From Candidatus Methylomirabilota bacterium (GTDB lineage Bacteria; Methylomirabilota; Methylomirabilia; Rokubacteriales; CSP1-6): a stretch of 48,512 nucleotides of DNA. The stretch covers positions 1-48,512 of the forward strand of contig DASYVT010000183.1 of the NCBI GenBank assembly GCA_035936835.1, given 5' to 3'. Positions 42,020 through 48,512 of this stretch are shown piece after piece. Position numbers and translations under genes: made by a program. Below the pieces are notes generated by a model. The model had not been told where the DNA came from, ran no database searches, and saw nothing but the letters and a program-made list of their open reading frames with translations. The first letter of the stretch is position 1. Each line of letters begins with the position of its first letter.

Positions 42020-44305
42020 ATGAGCAATGTTCTCGGACGGTGGGGGCGGCAGGTGTATCGCCTCCGCTGGTGGCTGTTCGGCCTCTCGGTCCTCTCGCTT
42101 GTGCCTGCGATCATCGTCCTGGCGCAAGGCGCCAGGCTCGAAGCCGGCATCCTGCTCGCGACCACGCAGTCGGGACGCGCCGCCGACCTGATGGCCCGGC
42201 AGCTGCCCGGGCAGCCCGTCTCCTTCGACCTCATATTCAGCAGCCCCACGCTGCGCGCCACCGATCGCGCGTTCCGGGAAGAGGTGGCGCGGGCCCTGGC
42301 GCCGCTCAAGGCCGACGCGAAGGTCGCGCGGATCCGCACGGCGTACGATGCGGAGCCGCCGGATCCCGCCTATCTCTCGCGCGATAGGCAAAGCACCCGC
42401 GCCGTCGTCGAGCTCAAGGCCCGTTCCACGGGCCAGGCCTCGCTGGAGTTCTCGTCGGTTCCCCCCGCCGTGTACGCCTCGCTCCGCGCGCTGGTGCGGT
42501 CGGGCACGCTCGACGTGGTGGCGGCCGGCATGGTCCCGCTCAACCACGACTTCGTCGAGGTGGCGAAGCGGGATCTGGAGCGCGCGGAGCTGGTGATCCT
42601 GCCGGTGGTAGCCGTCTTCCTGCTCCTGGCCTTCGGGTCGGTGGTGGCGGCCCTGCTGCCTTTGGGCGTCGGGATGCTCGCCATGGTCGGCGGCATGGCG
42701 GGCACGACCCTCTTGGCCCGATACATGTCGGTATCCGCATATGCCCCGAACATCGTCACCATGATCGGGCTCGGCGTCTCCATCGACTATTCGCTCTTCA
42801 TCGTGAACCGCTTCAGGGAGGAGATCGTGCGCCATCCGGTGCCCGAGGCGCTCGCGGCGACGCTGGCCACCACGGGGCGCGCGATCCTCTTTTCCGGCGT
42901 GACGGTGGCCATTGGGCTCCTCGGCATGCTGGTGCTGGGGCTGGGCAATATCGGCTCGCTTGGGCTCGCGGGCACCATCGTCGTGACGCTGTCGGTCGTC
43001 TACGGCTTGACCTTCCTTCCCGCGGCCCTGGCCATCCTGGGCCCGCGGGTCAACGCTCTGTCGCTTCCCTTTTTCCGTCCCGCGCAACCTGGCGCCGGGT
43101 CCGGGTTCTGGCGTCGGCTGGCGGCCCTGGTCATGGCGCACCCGTGGCGCGTCTTTCTGCCGGTCGCGGGTTTCCTCCTGCTGCTGGGACTGCCGTTCCT
43201 TCACATCCGGCTCGGCGCGGGTGACGTATCGTCGCTGCCGCCGTGGGCCGAGGCCCGCCGCGGCGCCGACCTGCTCCGGAAGGAGTTCCCCGGCGAGGGT
43301 GCGACGCCCGTCGTCGTGGTGCTCAGGTACGACGAGGGATCGCCGCTGTCACCCGCGCGGGTGGGGCAGGCCTACGACCTGAGCCGCTGGCTGGCGGGGC
43401 AGCCCGGTGTCACCGGCGTGCAGAGCATGCTGGATCTCGCTCCGGACATGAGCCGCGAGGACTATCAGCGGATGGTCAAGGTGCCGACCGCCCTGTGGCC
43501 TGAGGAGATGCAAGCCGCCGTGGCGCGGGTTGTCGGCGAGCGCATCATGATTCTCGCGGTATCCACGGAGCTGCCGGCCGGCAGTGATGAGGCGCGCGCC
43601 CTCGTCCACGCCATCCGCGCCTCTCACCCGCCGGTGGACGGCGAGCTGCTCGTGACGGGCCCCACGGCCTTCGACCTCGACTTCATGAAGGTCGTGGCTG
43701 ACAACGCCCCGCTCGCCATCGCCCTCGTCGTCGTCGCGACCTACCTGGCGCTGCTGGTGCTGCTTCGGTCCGTGCTGCTGCCCCTCAAGGCCGTCATCGT
43801 GAACCTCTTGTCCATCAGCGCCTCGTACGGGGCCCTCGTCTGGATCTTCCAGGAGGGCCACTTGGCCCAGTGGCTCCACTTCACTCCGGGCCCGATCCAG
43901 ACCGCCACGCCCGTCATCATGTTCTGCCTCATCTTCGGCTTGTCGATGGACTACGAGGTCCTCCTGCTCAGCCGCGTGAAGGAAGAGTACGAGCGCACCG
44001 GAGACAATGTGCTGGCCGTGGGCGCGGGGCTGGAGCGGACAGGCCGGCTCATCACGTGGGCCGGGGCCATCATGGCGGGAGTCTTCTTCGCCTTTGGGCT
44101 CGCCGACTCGGTGATCATCAAGGCCGTGGGCATCGGGATCGGTATCGCCGTTATCCTGGACGCCACCGTGGTGCGTGCCCTGCTGGTGCCCGCGACGATG
44201 CGGCTGATGGGGCGGTGGAACTGGTGGGTGCCGGCGCCGCTCGCGCGCCTGTGCCGGTGGGAGTCAGCGCCCGCCGCCCGCGGGTACTCCACGGGCGGCG
44301 GGTAG
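42020..44305 (+). CDS. MMPL/RND-family transporter
   Basis: The 761-residue inner-membrane protein has the duplicated RND layout: a helix at 19-36, a periplasmic loop, then helices near 190-345. After a second single helix near 375-392 and a second loop comes another block near 560-735. MMPL features include GLGVSIDYSLFIVNRFREE and LIFGLSMDYEVLLLSRVKEEYERTG, the charged helix-4 motifs for proton coupling. MMPL proteins export lipids or hydrophobic compounds. The cargo is unknown, and no partner gene is adjacent. The start ATG at 42020 has only a weak Shine-Dalgarno. Confidence 0.9.
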   Translation: MSNVLGRWGRQVYRLRWWLFGLSVLSLVPAIIVLAQGARLEAGILLATTQSGRAADLMARQLPGQPVSFDLIFSSPTLRATDRAFREEVARALAPLKADAKVARIRTAYDAEPPDPAYLSRDRQSTRAVVELKARSTGQASLEFSSVPPAVYASLRALVRSGTLDVVAAGMVPLNHDFVEVAKRDLERAELVILPVVAVFLLLAFGSVVAALLPLGVGMLAMVGGMAGTTLLARYMSVSAYAPNIVTMIGLGVSIDYSLFIVNRFREEIVRHPVPEALAATLATTGRAILFSGVTVAIGLLGMLVLGLGNIGSLGLAGTIVVTLSVVYGLTFLPAALAILGPRVNALSLPFFRPAQPGAGSGFWRRLAALVMAHPWRVFLPVAGFLLLLGLPFLHIRLGAGDVSSLPPWAEARRGADLLRKEFPGEGATPVVVVLRYDEGSPLSPARVGQAYDLSRWLAGQPGVTGVQSMLDLAPDMSREDYQRMVKVPTALWPEEMQAAVARVVGERIMILAVSTELPAGSDEARALVHAIRASHPPVDGELLVTGPTAFDLDFMKVVADNAPLAIALVVVATYLALLVLLRSVLLPLKAVIVNLLSISASYGALVWIFQEGHLAQWLHFTPGPIQTATPVIMFCLIFGLSMDYEVLLLSRVKEEYERTGDNVLAVGAGLERTGRLITWAGAIMAGVFFAFGLADSVIIKAVGIGIGIAVILDATVVRALLVPATMRLMGRWNWWVPAPLARLCRWESAPAARGYSTGGG

Positions 44306-44320
44306 GAGAATCAGTTCTCC
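44305..44320. terminator. Small hairpin across the convergent MMPL and rpoD stops
   Basis: GGAGAA (44305-44310), TCAG and TTCTCC (44315-44320) form a perfect 6-bp stem covering the last base of the MMPL stop and the end of rpoD. There is no T-run, so a terminator role is only possible. Confidence 0.3.
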
Positions 44321-45834
44321 ACGAAGGCCTTGAGCGCCCGCCCGCGCAGCGGGTGGCGCAGCTTGCGGAGCGCCTTGGTCTCGATCTGGCGGATGCGCTC
44401 GCGGGTGACCGAGAAGCGCTTGCCGACTTCCTCCAGCGTGTGCTCGCCTTCGTCGCCGATGCCGAAGCGCAGGCGCAGGATCTCCTTCTCCTTGGGCGAG
44501 AGCATGCCGAGGGCCCGCTCCACCTGGTTCGTCAGGTCCTGGCTGATCAGGGTGTCGTTCGGCGACTCCGTGCTCTTGTCCTCGAGGAAGTCTCCCAGCT
44601 CCGAGTCCTCGCCGATCGGCGTCTCGAGCGAGAGCGGCTTGCGCGAGGATTCGAGGATCAGGCGGACCTTCCGCGCGGGCACGCCGGTCCTCTTGGCGAG
44701 CTCTTCCGGCGTCGGCTCGCGGCCCATCTCGTTGACCAAGGCACGGTTGACACGCGAGATGCGGTTCAGCGTCTCGACCATGTGCACCGGGATGCGGATG
44801 GTGCGCGAATGGTCGGCGATGGCGCGCGTGATGGCCTGGCGAATCCACCAGGTCGCATAGGTCGAGAACTTGAACCCGCGCCGGTACTGGAAGCGGTCCA
44901 CCGCCTTCATGAGGCCGATGTTGCCTTCCTGGACCAGGTCGAGGAGCGTCAGCTCGCTGCCGAGGTAGCGCTTGGCGACCGACACGACCAGCCGCAGGTT
45001 GGCCTCCATCAGCTCGCGCTTGGCCTGGCGCACGATGCGGTCATGCCCTTCGATCTCGTGGAGCGCGGCCTGGAGCGCCTTCTTGCCCAGCCCGATCTCG
45101 CTCTCGAGGGCGCGGATGTCCTTGGGTGTCCGGAGCTCGGCAAGGCGCTTCGCCTGGCGGCGGACGTCGCCGACCAGCCGGTCCACGAGCGCGGGCTTGA
45201 GCGGGAGCTTCTCGACCGCGGTCTGAATTGCGGTGCGGTTCTGCGCGACCCACTTGTGGTAGTTCGCCCGCGTGGTCTTCCCGCGACGCTTGTCGCGGAG
45301 CGACTCCTGCAGCCGTTCGATCTCGCGCTCGAGCCGCCGGATGCGCGTGAAGACCGCCAGCAGAGGCTTGATCTCGTCGGGCTTGGGCTCGCCGCCTTCG
45401 GGCAGCACGATGACCTCGTCGAGTCCGAGCTCGGCGTGTCGGATCCGGTCGACCAGGGCAAGCAGCTGGGTTGTCGCGACGGGAATGCCCGCCAGCGCCC
45501 GGCGGAGCTGGATCTGACCCGCTTCGATCCGCCGGCCGAGGCTGACTTCCTGCTGGGCCGTTAGCAGATGGACCTTGCCGATTTCCTTGAGGTAGAGACG
45601 GACGGGGTCCTCGGCCGGGGCCGCGCTGGGTCGCAGCGCTTCCTCGGACAGGGCAGGCGTTTCCTCGAGGACAACGGCCGCGGCCTTCTCCTCGTCCTCG
45701 AGCTCGACCCCGAACGGCTCAGCCTCAACCTTGGGCGGGGCGCCCTTCCGCAGCCTGGACTTTGGCTGAGCGAGAGCGACCTCCGAATGGATGGCCTCAG
45801 GGGATTCTGGATCGCCAGCTTCTCTGAACGTCAT
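44311..45834 (-). CDS. rpoD: Primary RNA polymerase sigma factor RpoD
   Basis: The 507-residue sigma-70 factor has region 1.2 ([29 protein letters not shown]), region 2 ([58 protein letters not shown]), region 3 ([13 protein letters not shown]) and region 4.2 ([28 protein letters not shown]). Region 2.4 is standard, which fits the TANNNT -10 boxes seen in this window. The N-terminal about 75 residues are charged and not a recognisable region 1.1. dnaG, often upstream, is absent. GAGGAG lies about 11 bases before the ATG. Confidence 0.95.
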   Translation of the reverse strand: MTFREAGDPESPEAIHSEVALAQPKSRLRKGAPPKVEAEPFGVELEDEEKAAAVVLEETPALSEEALRPSAAPAEDPVRLYLKEIGKVHLLTAQQEVSLGRRIEAGQIQLRRALAGIPVATTQLLALVDRIRHAELGLDEVIVLPEGGEPKPDEIKPLLAVFTRIRRLEREIERLQESLRDKRRGKTTRANYHKWVAQNRTAIQTAVEKLPLKPALVDRLVGDVRRQAKRLAELRTPKDIRALESEIGLGKKALQAALHEIEGHDRIVRQAKRELMEANLRLVVSVAKRYLGSELTLLDLVQEGNIGLMKAVDRFQYRRGFKFSTYATWWIRQAITRAIADHSRTIRIPVHMVETLNRISRVNRALVNEMGREPTPEELAKRTGVPARKVRLILESSRKPLSLETPIGEDSELGDFLEDKSTESPNDTLISQDLTNQVERALGMLSPKEKEILRLRFGIGDEGEHTLEEVGKRFSVTRERIRQIETKALRKLRHPLRGRALKAFVEN

Positions 45835-46104
45835 GCTCGTATGATCTCCTCTGGTGTTTTAGACGCTTGTGAACGCCCGCCGGTTGCGGGATTCTCCTTT
45901 GGGAATGAAACTCCTGCGGAGACGCCGGCGTTCCATAATCCCCCGTTTTCGTTGTCGACGGCGCCCACCCGGGCTTTATTCTCGGCCGCGTGGAGGGGTA
46001 GGACGTTCCTCTCGGGTAGATCGTTTACGCGAATTCGGCCGCGATCGCCCGCGAGCTCGCCCCCCTGGCGCTCGACCTCCTGCAGCGATCTCTCTAGGAG
46101 TTGG
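45835..46104. other. Longest gene-free stretch: rpoD upstream region
   Basis: These 270 bases between rpoD and yceI should hold the rpoD promoter and the end of the yceI transcript. I see no convincing -35/-10 pair. Sequence near 45850-45960 is less GC-rich than the surroundings. On the plus strand 46020-46097 reads as a short run of 25 codons (VYANSAAIARELAPLALDL...) ending in TAG directly after an in-frame TAG; it looks like a possible tail of a lost gene, but I cannot name it. Confidence 0.45.
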
Positions 46105-46701
46105 CTAGGGCTGACGCTCGAGAAGGAGATCGAAGCCCACGCCGACTTCGTCCTTGACCGGAAGGAGTAGATACTGCGGAGGCTTGATGCCGAAGTCGCT
46201 CATCTTGAAACGGCTCTCGCCTCGCACCCAGAGCCGCCCCTGCTTCAGGCGGACGCGTCCCGAGAAGCGCTTCACGCGCTCGACCCCCGCGATGGACAGC
46301 CGTCCCTGGATGGTCAGCAGCGTGTCAGTGTGTTCCGCGACGCCCGGGGGAAACGAGGGTGCCTCGATGGTCTGGATCACGAAGTACATGGTCGGGTGGC
46401 GCCCGGCCGCCAGCGACTTCCACATCTCCTTGTCCCGCCCGTCGTTGCCGGTACTGATGCCGAGCACTTGCACGGTCAGGCTGCCGCTGACGCCCAGGCT
46501 CAGATCGGCGGCGTCCGCCTCGAACTCGCCCGAAAGGTCGCGGCCGAAGCCGCTGAAGTTGGCCGGCGGGAAGATCGCGTCGAAGGAGACGAGGCTCTGC
46601 CCTCGGACCGGCATCCAGCGGGCCGGCTCGGCGAAAGCCTGGGAAGCTCCCAGCGGTGCTAGGAGGAGGACGAGCCACACGAGGGCTGCTCTCGAGCGCA
46701 T
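46105..46701 (-). CDS. YceI-family periplasmic protein
   Basis: The 198-residue protein has a Sec signal peptide (MRSRAALVWLVLLLAPLGAS, cleavage near QAFA-EP) and a lipocalin-like YceI domain: SLVSFDAIFPPANFSGFGRDLSGEFEADAADL, GRDKEMWKSLAAGRHPTMYF and LTIQGRLSIAGVER. YceI proteins bind polyisoprenoids or other lipids and are linked to stress and quinone handling. The ATG at 46701 is preferred to an open extension because a promoter ends 6 bases before it and the signal peptide then starts cleanly. Confidence 0.87.
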   Translation of the reverse strand: MRSRAALVWLVLLLAPLGASQAFAEPARWMPVRGQSLVSFDAIFPPANFSGFGRDLSGEFEADAADLSLGVSGSLTVQVLGISTGNDGRDKEMWKSLAAGRHPTMYFVIQTIEAPSFPPGVAEHTDTLLTIQGRLSIAGVERVKRFSGRVRLKQGRLWVRGESRFKMSDFGIKPPQYLLLPVKDEVGVGFDLLLERQP

Positions 46702-46706
46702 GGGCG

Positions 46707-46736
46707 TGGATAGCACGGCCGCGCCGCACGGGTCAA
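46707..46736 (-). promoter_or_regulatory. Promoter of yceI, leaderless arrangement
   Basis: On the minus strand TTGACC (46736-46731), an 18-base spacer and TATCCA (46712-46707) lie only 5 bases from the ATG at 46701, with no Shine-Dalgarno. It is back to back with the malic enzyme promoter. Confidence 0.55.
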
Positions 46737-46740
46737 TCGA

Positions 46741-46779
46741 GAGGGACGGGCTCGAGGGACGGGCTCGAGGGACGGGCTC
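46741..46779. repeat. Three perfect 13-bp tandem repeats
   Basis: GAGGGACGGGCTC occurs three times without a gap (46741, 46754, 46767), followed by GAGCCC, which can pair with the last unit (GGGCTCGAGCCC). It lies between the divergent promoters of yceI and the malic enzyme and might be a regulatory or slippage-prone site. Confidence 0.75.
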
Positions 46780-46795
46780 GAGCCCGGGAATTTGG

Positions 46796-46825
46796 TTGAC
46801 ACGACCCAAGGAAGGGTCCTATCGT
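46796..46825 (+). promoter_or_regulatory. Promoter of the malic enzyme gene
   Basis: TTGACA (46796-46801), an 18-base spacer and TATCGT (46820-46825) precede the ATG at 46868. The GGGAG at 46853-46857 is the likely ribosome-binding site. Confidence 0.65.
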
Positions 46826-46867
46826 GAAAAACCCACATATGACCGCATGTTTGCGGGAGTCGGACTG

Positions 46868-48304
46868 ATGGCCGTCGCGCCAAGCGCCTCCTACAGCTTC
46901 ACCGTCCGCCTGGCGATCCTGAACCGCACCGGTATGCTGGGACGCGTCACGATGGTCATCGGCAAGGCCGGCGGTGACATCGGCGCGGTGGACCTGGTCG
47001 AGATGACGCGCGACCGCGTCTTCCGAGACATCACGATCAAGGCGCGGGACAGCGAGCACAGCCAGGGCATCATCGACAAGCTGCGCCGGCTCAATGGCGT
47101 CAAGATCGCCAACATCTCGGACCGCACGTTCCTCATGCATCTCGGCGGCAAGATCGAGGTGCGCAGCAAGGTGCCGATCAGAACGCGCGACGACCTTTCC
47201 ATGGCCTATACGCCGGGCGTGGCCCGCGTGTGCCTGGCGATCAAGGAAGACCCGCAGCGCGCCTTCTCGCTGACCATCAAGCAGAACACCGTCGCCATCG
47301 TCACCGACGGCACCGCTGTGCTCGGGCTCGGCGACATCGGTCCCGAGGCGGCCATGCCGGTCATGGAGGGCAAGGCCATGCTCTTCAAGGAGCTGGCCGG
47401 GGTGGACGCTTTCCCCATCTGCCTCGACACCAAGGATCCCGACAAGATCGTCGAGACCGTGAAGCTCATCGCCCCCGGCTTCGGCGGCGTCAACCTCGAG
47501 GACATCTCGGCCCCGCGCTGCTTCGAGGTCGAGGCCCGGCTGCGCAAGGAGCTCGACATCCCGGTCTTCCACGACGACCAGCACGGCACGGCCGTGGTCG
47601 TCATGGCGGCGCTCCTGAATGCGCTCAAGATCGTCCGCAAGGACCCGAAGCGCCTCAAGGTCGTCGTGTGCGGCGTGGGCGCGGCCGGCACGGCCGTGAT
47701 CAAGATGCTCCAGGCGCACGGTGTCAGGCACATCATCGGCGTGGACGAGCACGGGACGATCTACCGCGGGCGCACCGTGGGCATGGACTTCATGAAGACG
47801 TGGGTTAGCGAGGCGACCAACCCCCAGCAGGTCGAGGGCAAGCTGGCCGACGCAATGAAGGGCGCGGACGTCTTCATCGGCCTCTCGGTGCCGGGCGCCT
47901 TGAGCCTGCGCGACCTCAAGCGCATGGCGCCCGACCGCATCGTCTTCGCCATGGCCAACCCGGTGCCCGAGATCCAGCCCGAGGAGGCGCTCCGCCACGT
48001 GCGGGTCATGGCCACCGGGCGTAGCGACTACCCGAACCAGATCAACAACGTGCTCTGCTTCCCCGGCTTCTTCCGCGGGCTCCTCGACATCCGCGCCCGG
48101 CTCGTCAACGACGAGATGAAGCTCGCGGCGGCGCATGCCATCGCCTCCTGCGTGGCCAAGCAGGAGCTCGGGCCCGAGTACATCATTCCCAGCGTGTTCA
48201 ACAAGAAGGTCGCCCCGGCCGTGGCGAGCGAGGTCGCCCGCGCGGCGCAGCGGACCGGCGTCGCCCGCCGCCGCGCGCGCGCCGACTCGCCCATCTGGTC
48301 CTGA
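46868..48304 (+). CDS. NAD(P)-dependent malic enzyme with N-terminal ACT domain
   Basis: The 478-residue enzyme decarboxylates malate to pyruvate. Residues 8-85 form an ACT-type regulatory domain (FTVRLAILNRTGMLGRVTMVIGKAGGDIGAVDLVEM). The catalytic part has RDDLSMAYTPGVARVC, TDGTAVLGLGDIGPEAAMPVMEGKAMLFKELAGVDAFPICLDT, FHDDQHGTAVVVMAALLNALK, and the NAD-binding VVVCGVGAAGTAVIKML. The ACT domain suggests allosteric control, perhaps by an amino acid. An in-frame ATG at 46847 is possible but has no ribosome-binding site. Confidence 0.92.
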   Translation: MAVAPSASYSFTVRLAILNRTGMLGRVTMVIGKAGGDIGAVDLVEMTRDRVFRDITIKARDSEHSQGIIDKLRRLNGVKIANISDRTFLMHLGGKIEVRSKVPIRTRDDLSMAYTPGVARVCLAIKEDPQRAFSLTIKQNTVAIVTDGTAVLGLGDIGPEAAMPVMEGKAMLFKELAGVDAFPICLDTKDPDKIVETVKLIAPGFGGVNLEDISAPRCFEVEARLRKELDIPVFHDDQHGTAVVVMAALLNALKIVRKDPKRLKVVVCGVGAAGTAVIKMLQAHGVRHIIGVDEHGTIYRGRTVGMDFMKTWVSEATNPQQVEGKLADAMKGADVFIGLSVPGALSLRDLKRMAPDRIVFAMANPVPEIQPEEALRHVRVMATGRSDYPNQINNVLCFPGFFRGLLDIRARLVNDEMKLAAAHAIASCVAKQELGPEYIIPSVFNKKVAPAVASEVARAAQRTGVARRRARADSPIWS

Positions 48305-48309
48305 GCGCC

Positions 48310-48512
48310 GTGCGGGCCGTGGGCGAGCCGCGCTGGTCCGTGATCATCCCCGCCTACAACGAGGCGCTGCGCCTGCCCGCGTACCTCGGCGAGGTTGTCG
48401 CCTACTTCGACGGGCGCGACGAGCCGTACGAGGTCCTGGTGGTGGACGACGGCAGCCACGACGAGACGGCCGCGCGAGTGCTCGAAGCGCAGGCGGCGCA
48501 TGCCTCGGTGAC
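48310..48512 (+). CDS. Family 2 glycosyltransferase, N-terminal part, cut by the window end
   Basis: From GTG at 48310, five bases after the malic enzyme stop, the frame reads RWSVIIPAYNEALRLPAYLGEVVAYF and then YEVLVVDDGSHDETAARVLEA. The PAYNE and VDDGS motifs are those of GT-A family 2 enzymes, close to dolichyl-phosphate beta-glucosyltransferase or polyprenyl-phosphate sugar synthases. It runs off the window after about 67 codons. Confidence 0.88.
   Translation, partial: MRAVGEPRWSVIIPAYNEALRLPAYLGEVVAYFDGRDEPYEVLVVDDGSHDETAARVLEAQAAHASV

Noticed and set aside
45568-46170. 200-codon plus-strand frame across the rpoD start and intergenic region
   Set aside because: It is antisense to RpoD at its start and shows no family features; only the short 46020-46097 stretch, in another frame, looked protein-like.

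Overview
The window is about 48.5 kb of very GC-rich bacterial chromosome, densely packed and mostly housekeeping. The gene mix points to a free-living Gram-negative-type bacterium from an uncultured lineage. It includes Tat-exported ABC substrate-binding proteins, a selenocysteine-type SelD, a Pup homologue, a complete ISC operon and carboxylase genes. Candidatus Rokubacteria/Methylomirabilota is my best guess, but it is inference from gene style and not shown by the sequence. I found no rRNA, tRNA, CRISPR array, insertion sequence or prophage. No gene-free stretch exceeds 300 bases; the longest is 45835-46104.

Layout. 1-5267 (minus): four-carbon acid-sugar kinase (OtnK/DUF1537), PdxA-family dehydrogenase, a tiny relic ORF, a Tat-exported family 5 substrate-binding protein and a permease, i.e. 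an uptake plus catabolic operon. 5341-8754 (plus): TlpA-like thioredoxin, CcdA, an unknown membrane protein, a 108-bp palindromic element and homoserine kinase. 8788-12049 (plus): dcd, pup, an FmdB-type zinc ribbon, then a LysR regulator with selD. 12104-13513: anti-sigma-type zinc finger (minus) and a glycosyltransferase (plus). 13537-22781 (plus): a MoxR operon (MoxR, a Gly/Arg-rich membrane protein, DUF58, a giant triple-VWA protein, a TPR protein). 22837-24154: a selenocysteine glutaredoxin (minus) and a GalT-like protein (plus). 24211-29838 (plus): ISC operon iscR-iscS-like-iscU-iscA-hscB-hscA-fdx-iscX. 29839-30738 (minus): three DsrE/F/H-like sulfur-relay proteins. 30777-35003 (plus): a second cysteine desulfurase, an IscU-like protein, CysE, a small HTH protein, an HD protein and DNA polymerase IV. 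35022-41002 (plus): promoter and TetR-type operator, two ferritin-like proteins, biotin carboxylase, biotin carrier, two DinB-fold proteins and a frameshifted carboxyltransferase. 41013-48512: an LLM-type oxidoreductase (minus), an MMPL transporter (plus), RpoD (minus), YceI (minus), an ACT-malic enzyme (plus) and the start of a family 2 glycosyltransferase.

How the genes work together. Sulfur, iron-sulfur and selenium handling dominates the centre. CysE makes the cysteine precursor O-acetylserine, desulfurases mobilise sulfur, Isc proteins build clusters, DsrE/F/H-like proteins may relay sulfane sulfur, and SelD makes selenophosphate. Two genes (selD and a glutaredoxin) can only be read as full-length proteins if an in-frame UGA is selenocysteine; both UGAs are followed by hairpins. 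The ISC-operon desulfurase has lost the PLP-binding lysine, while the second desulfurase keeps it.

Promoters are unusually readable: TTGNCN, 17-18 bp, TANNNT. In several genes the -10 box lies only 5-10 nt from the start codon with no Shine-Dalgarno, suggesting leaderless transcripts.
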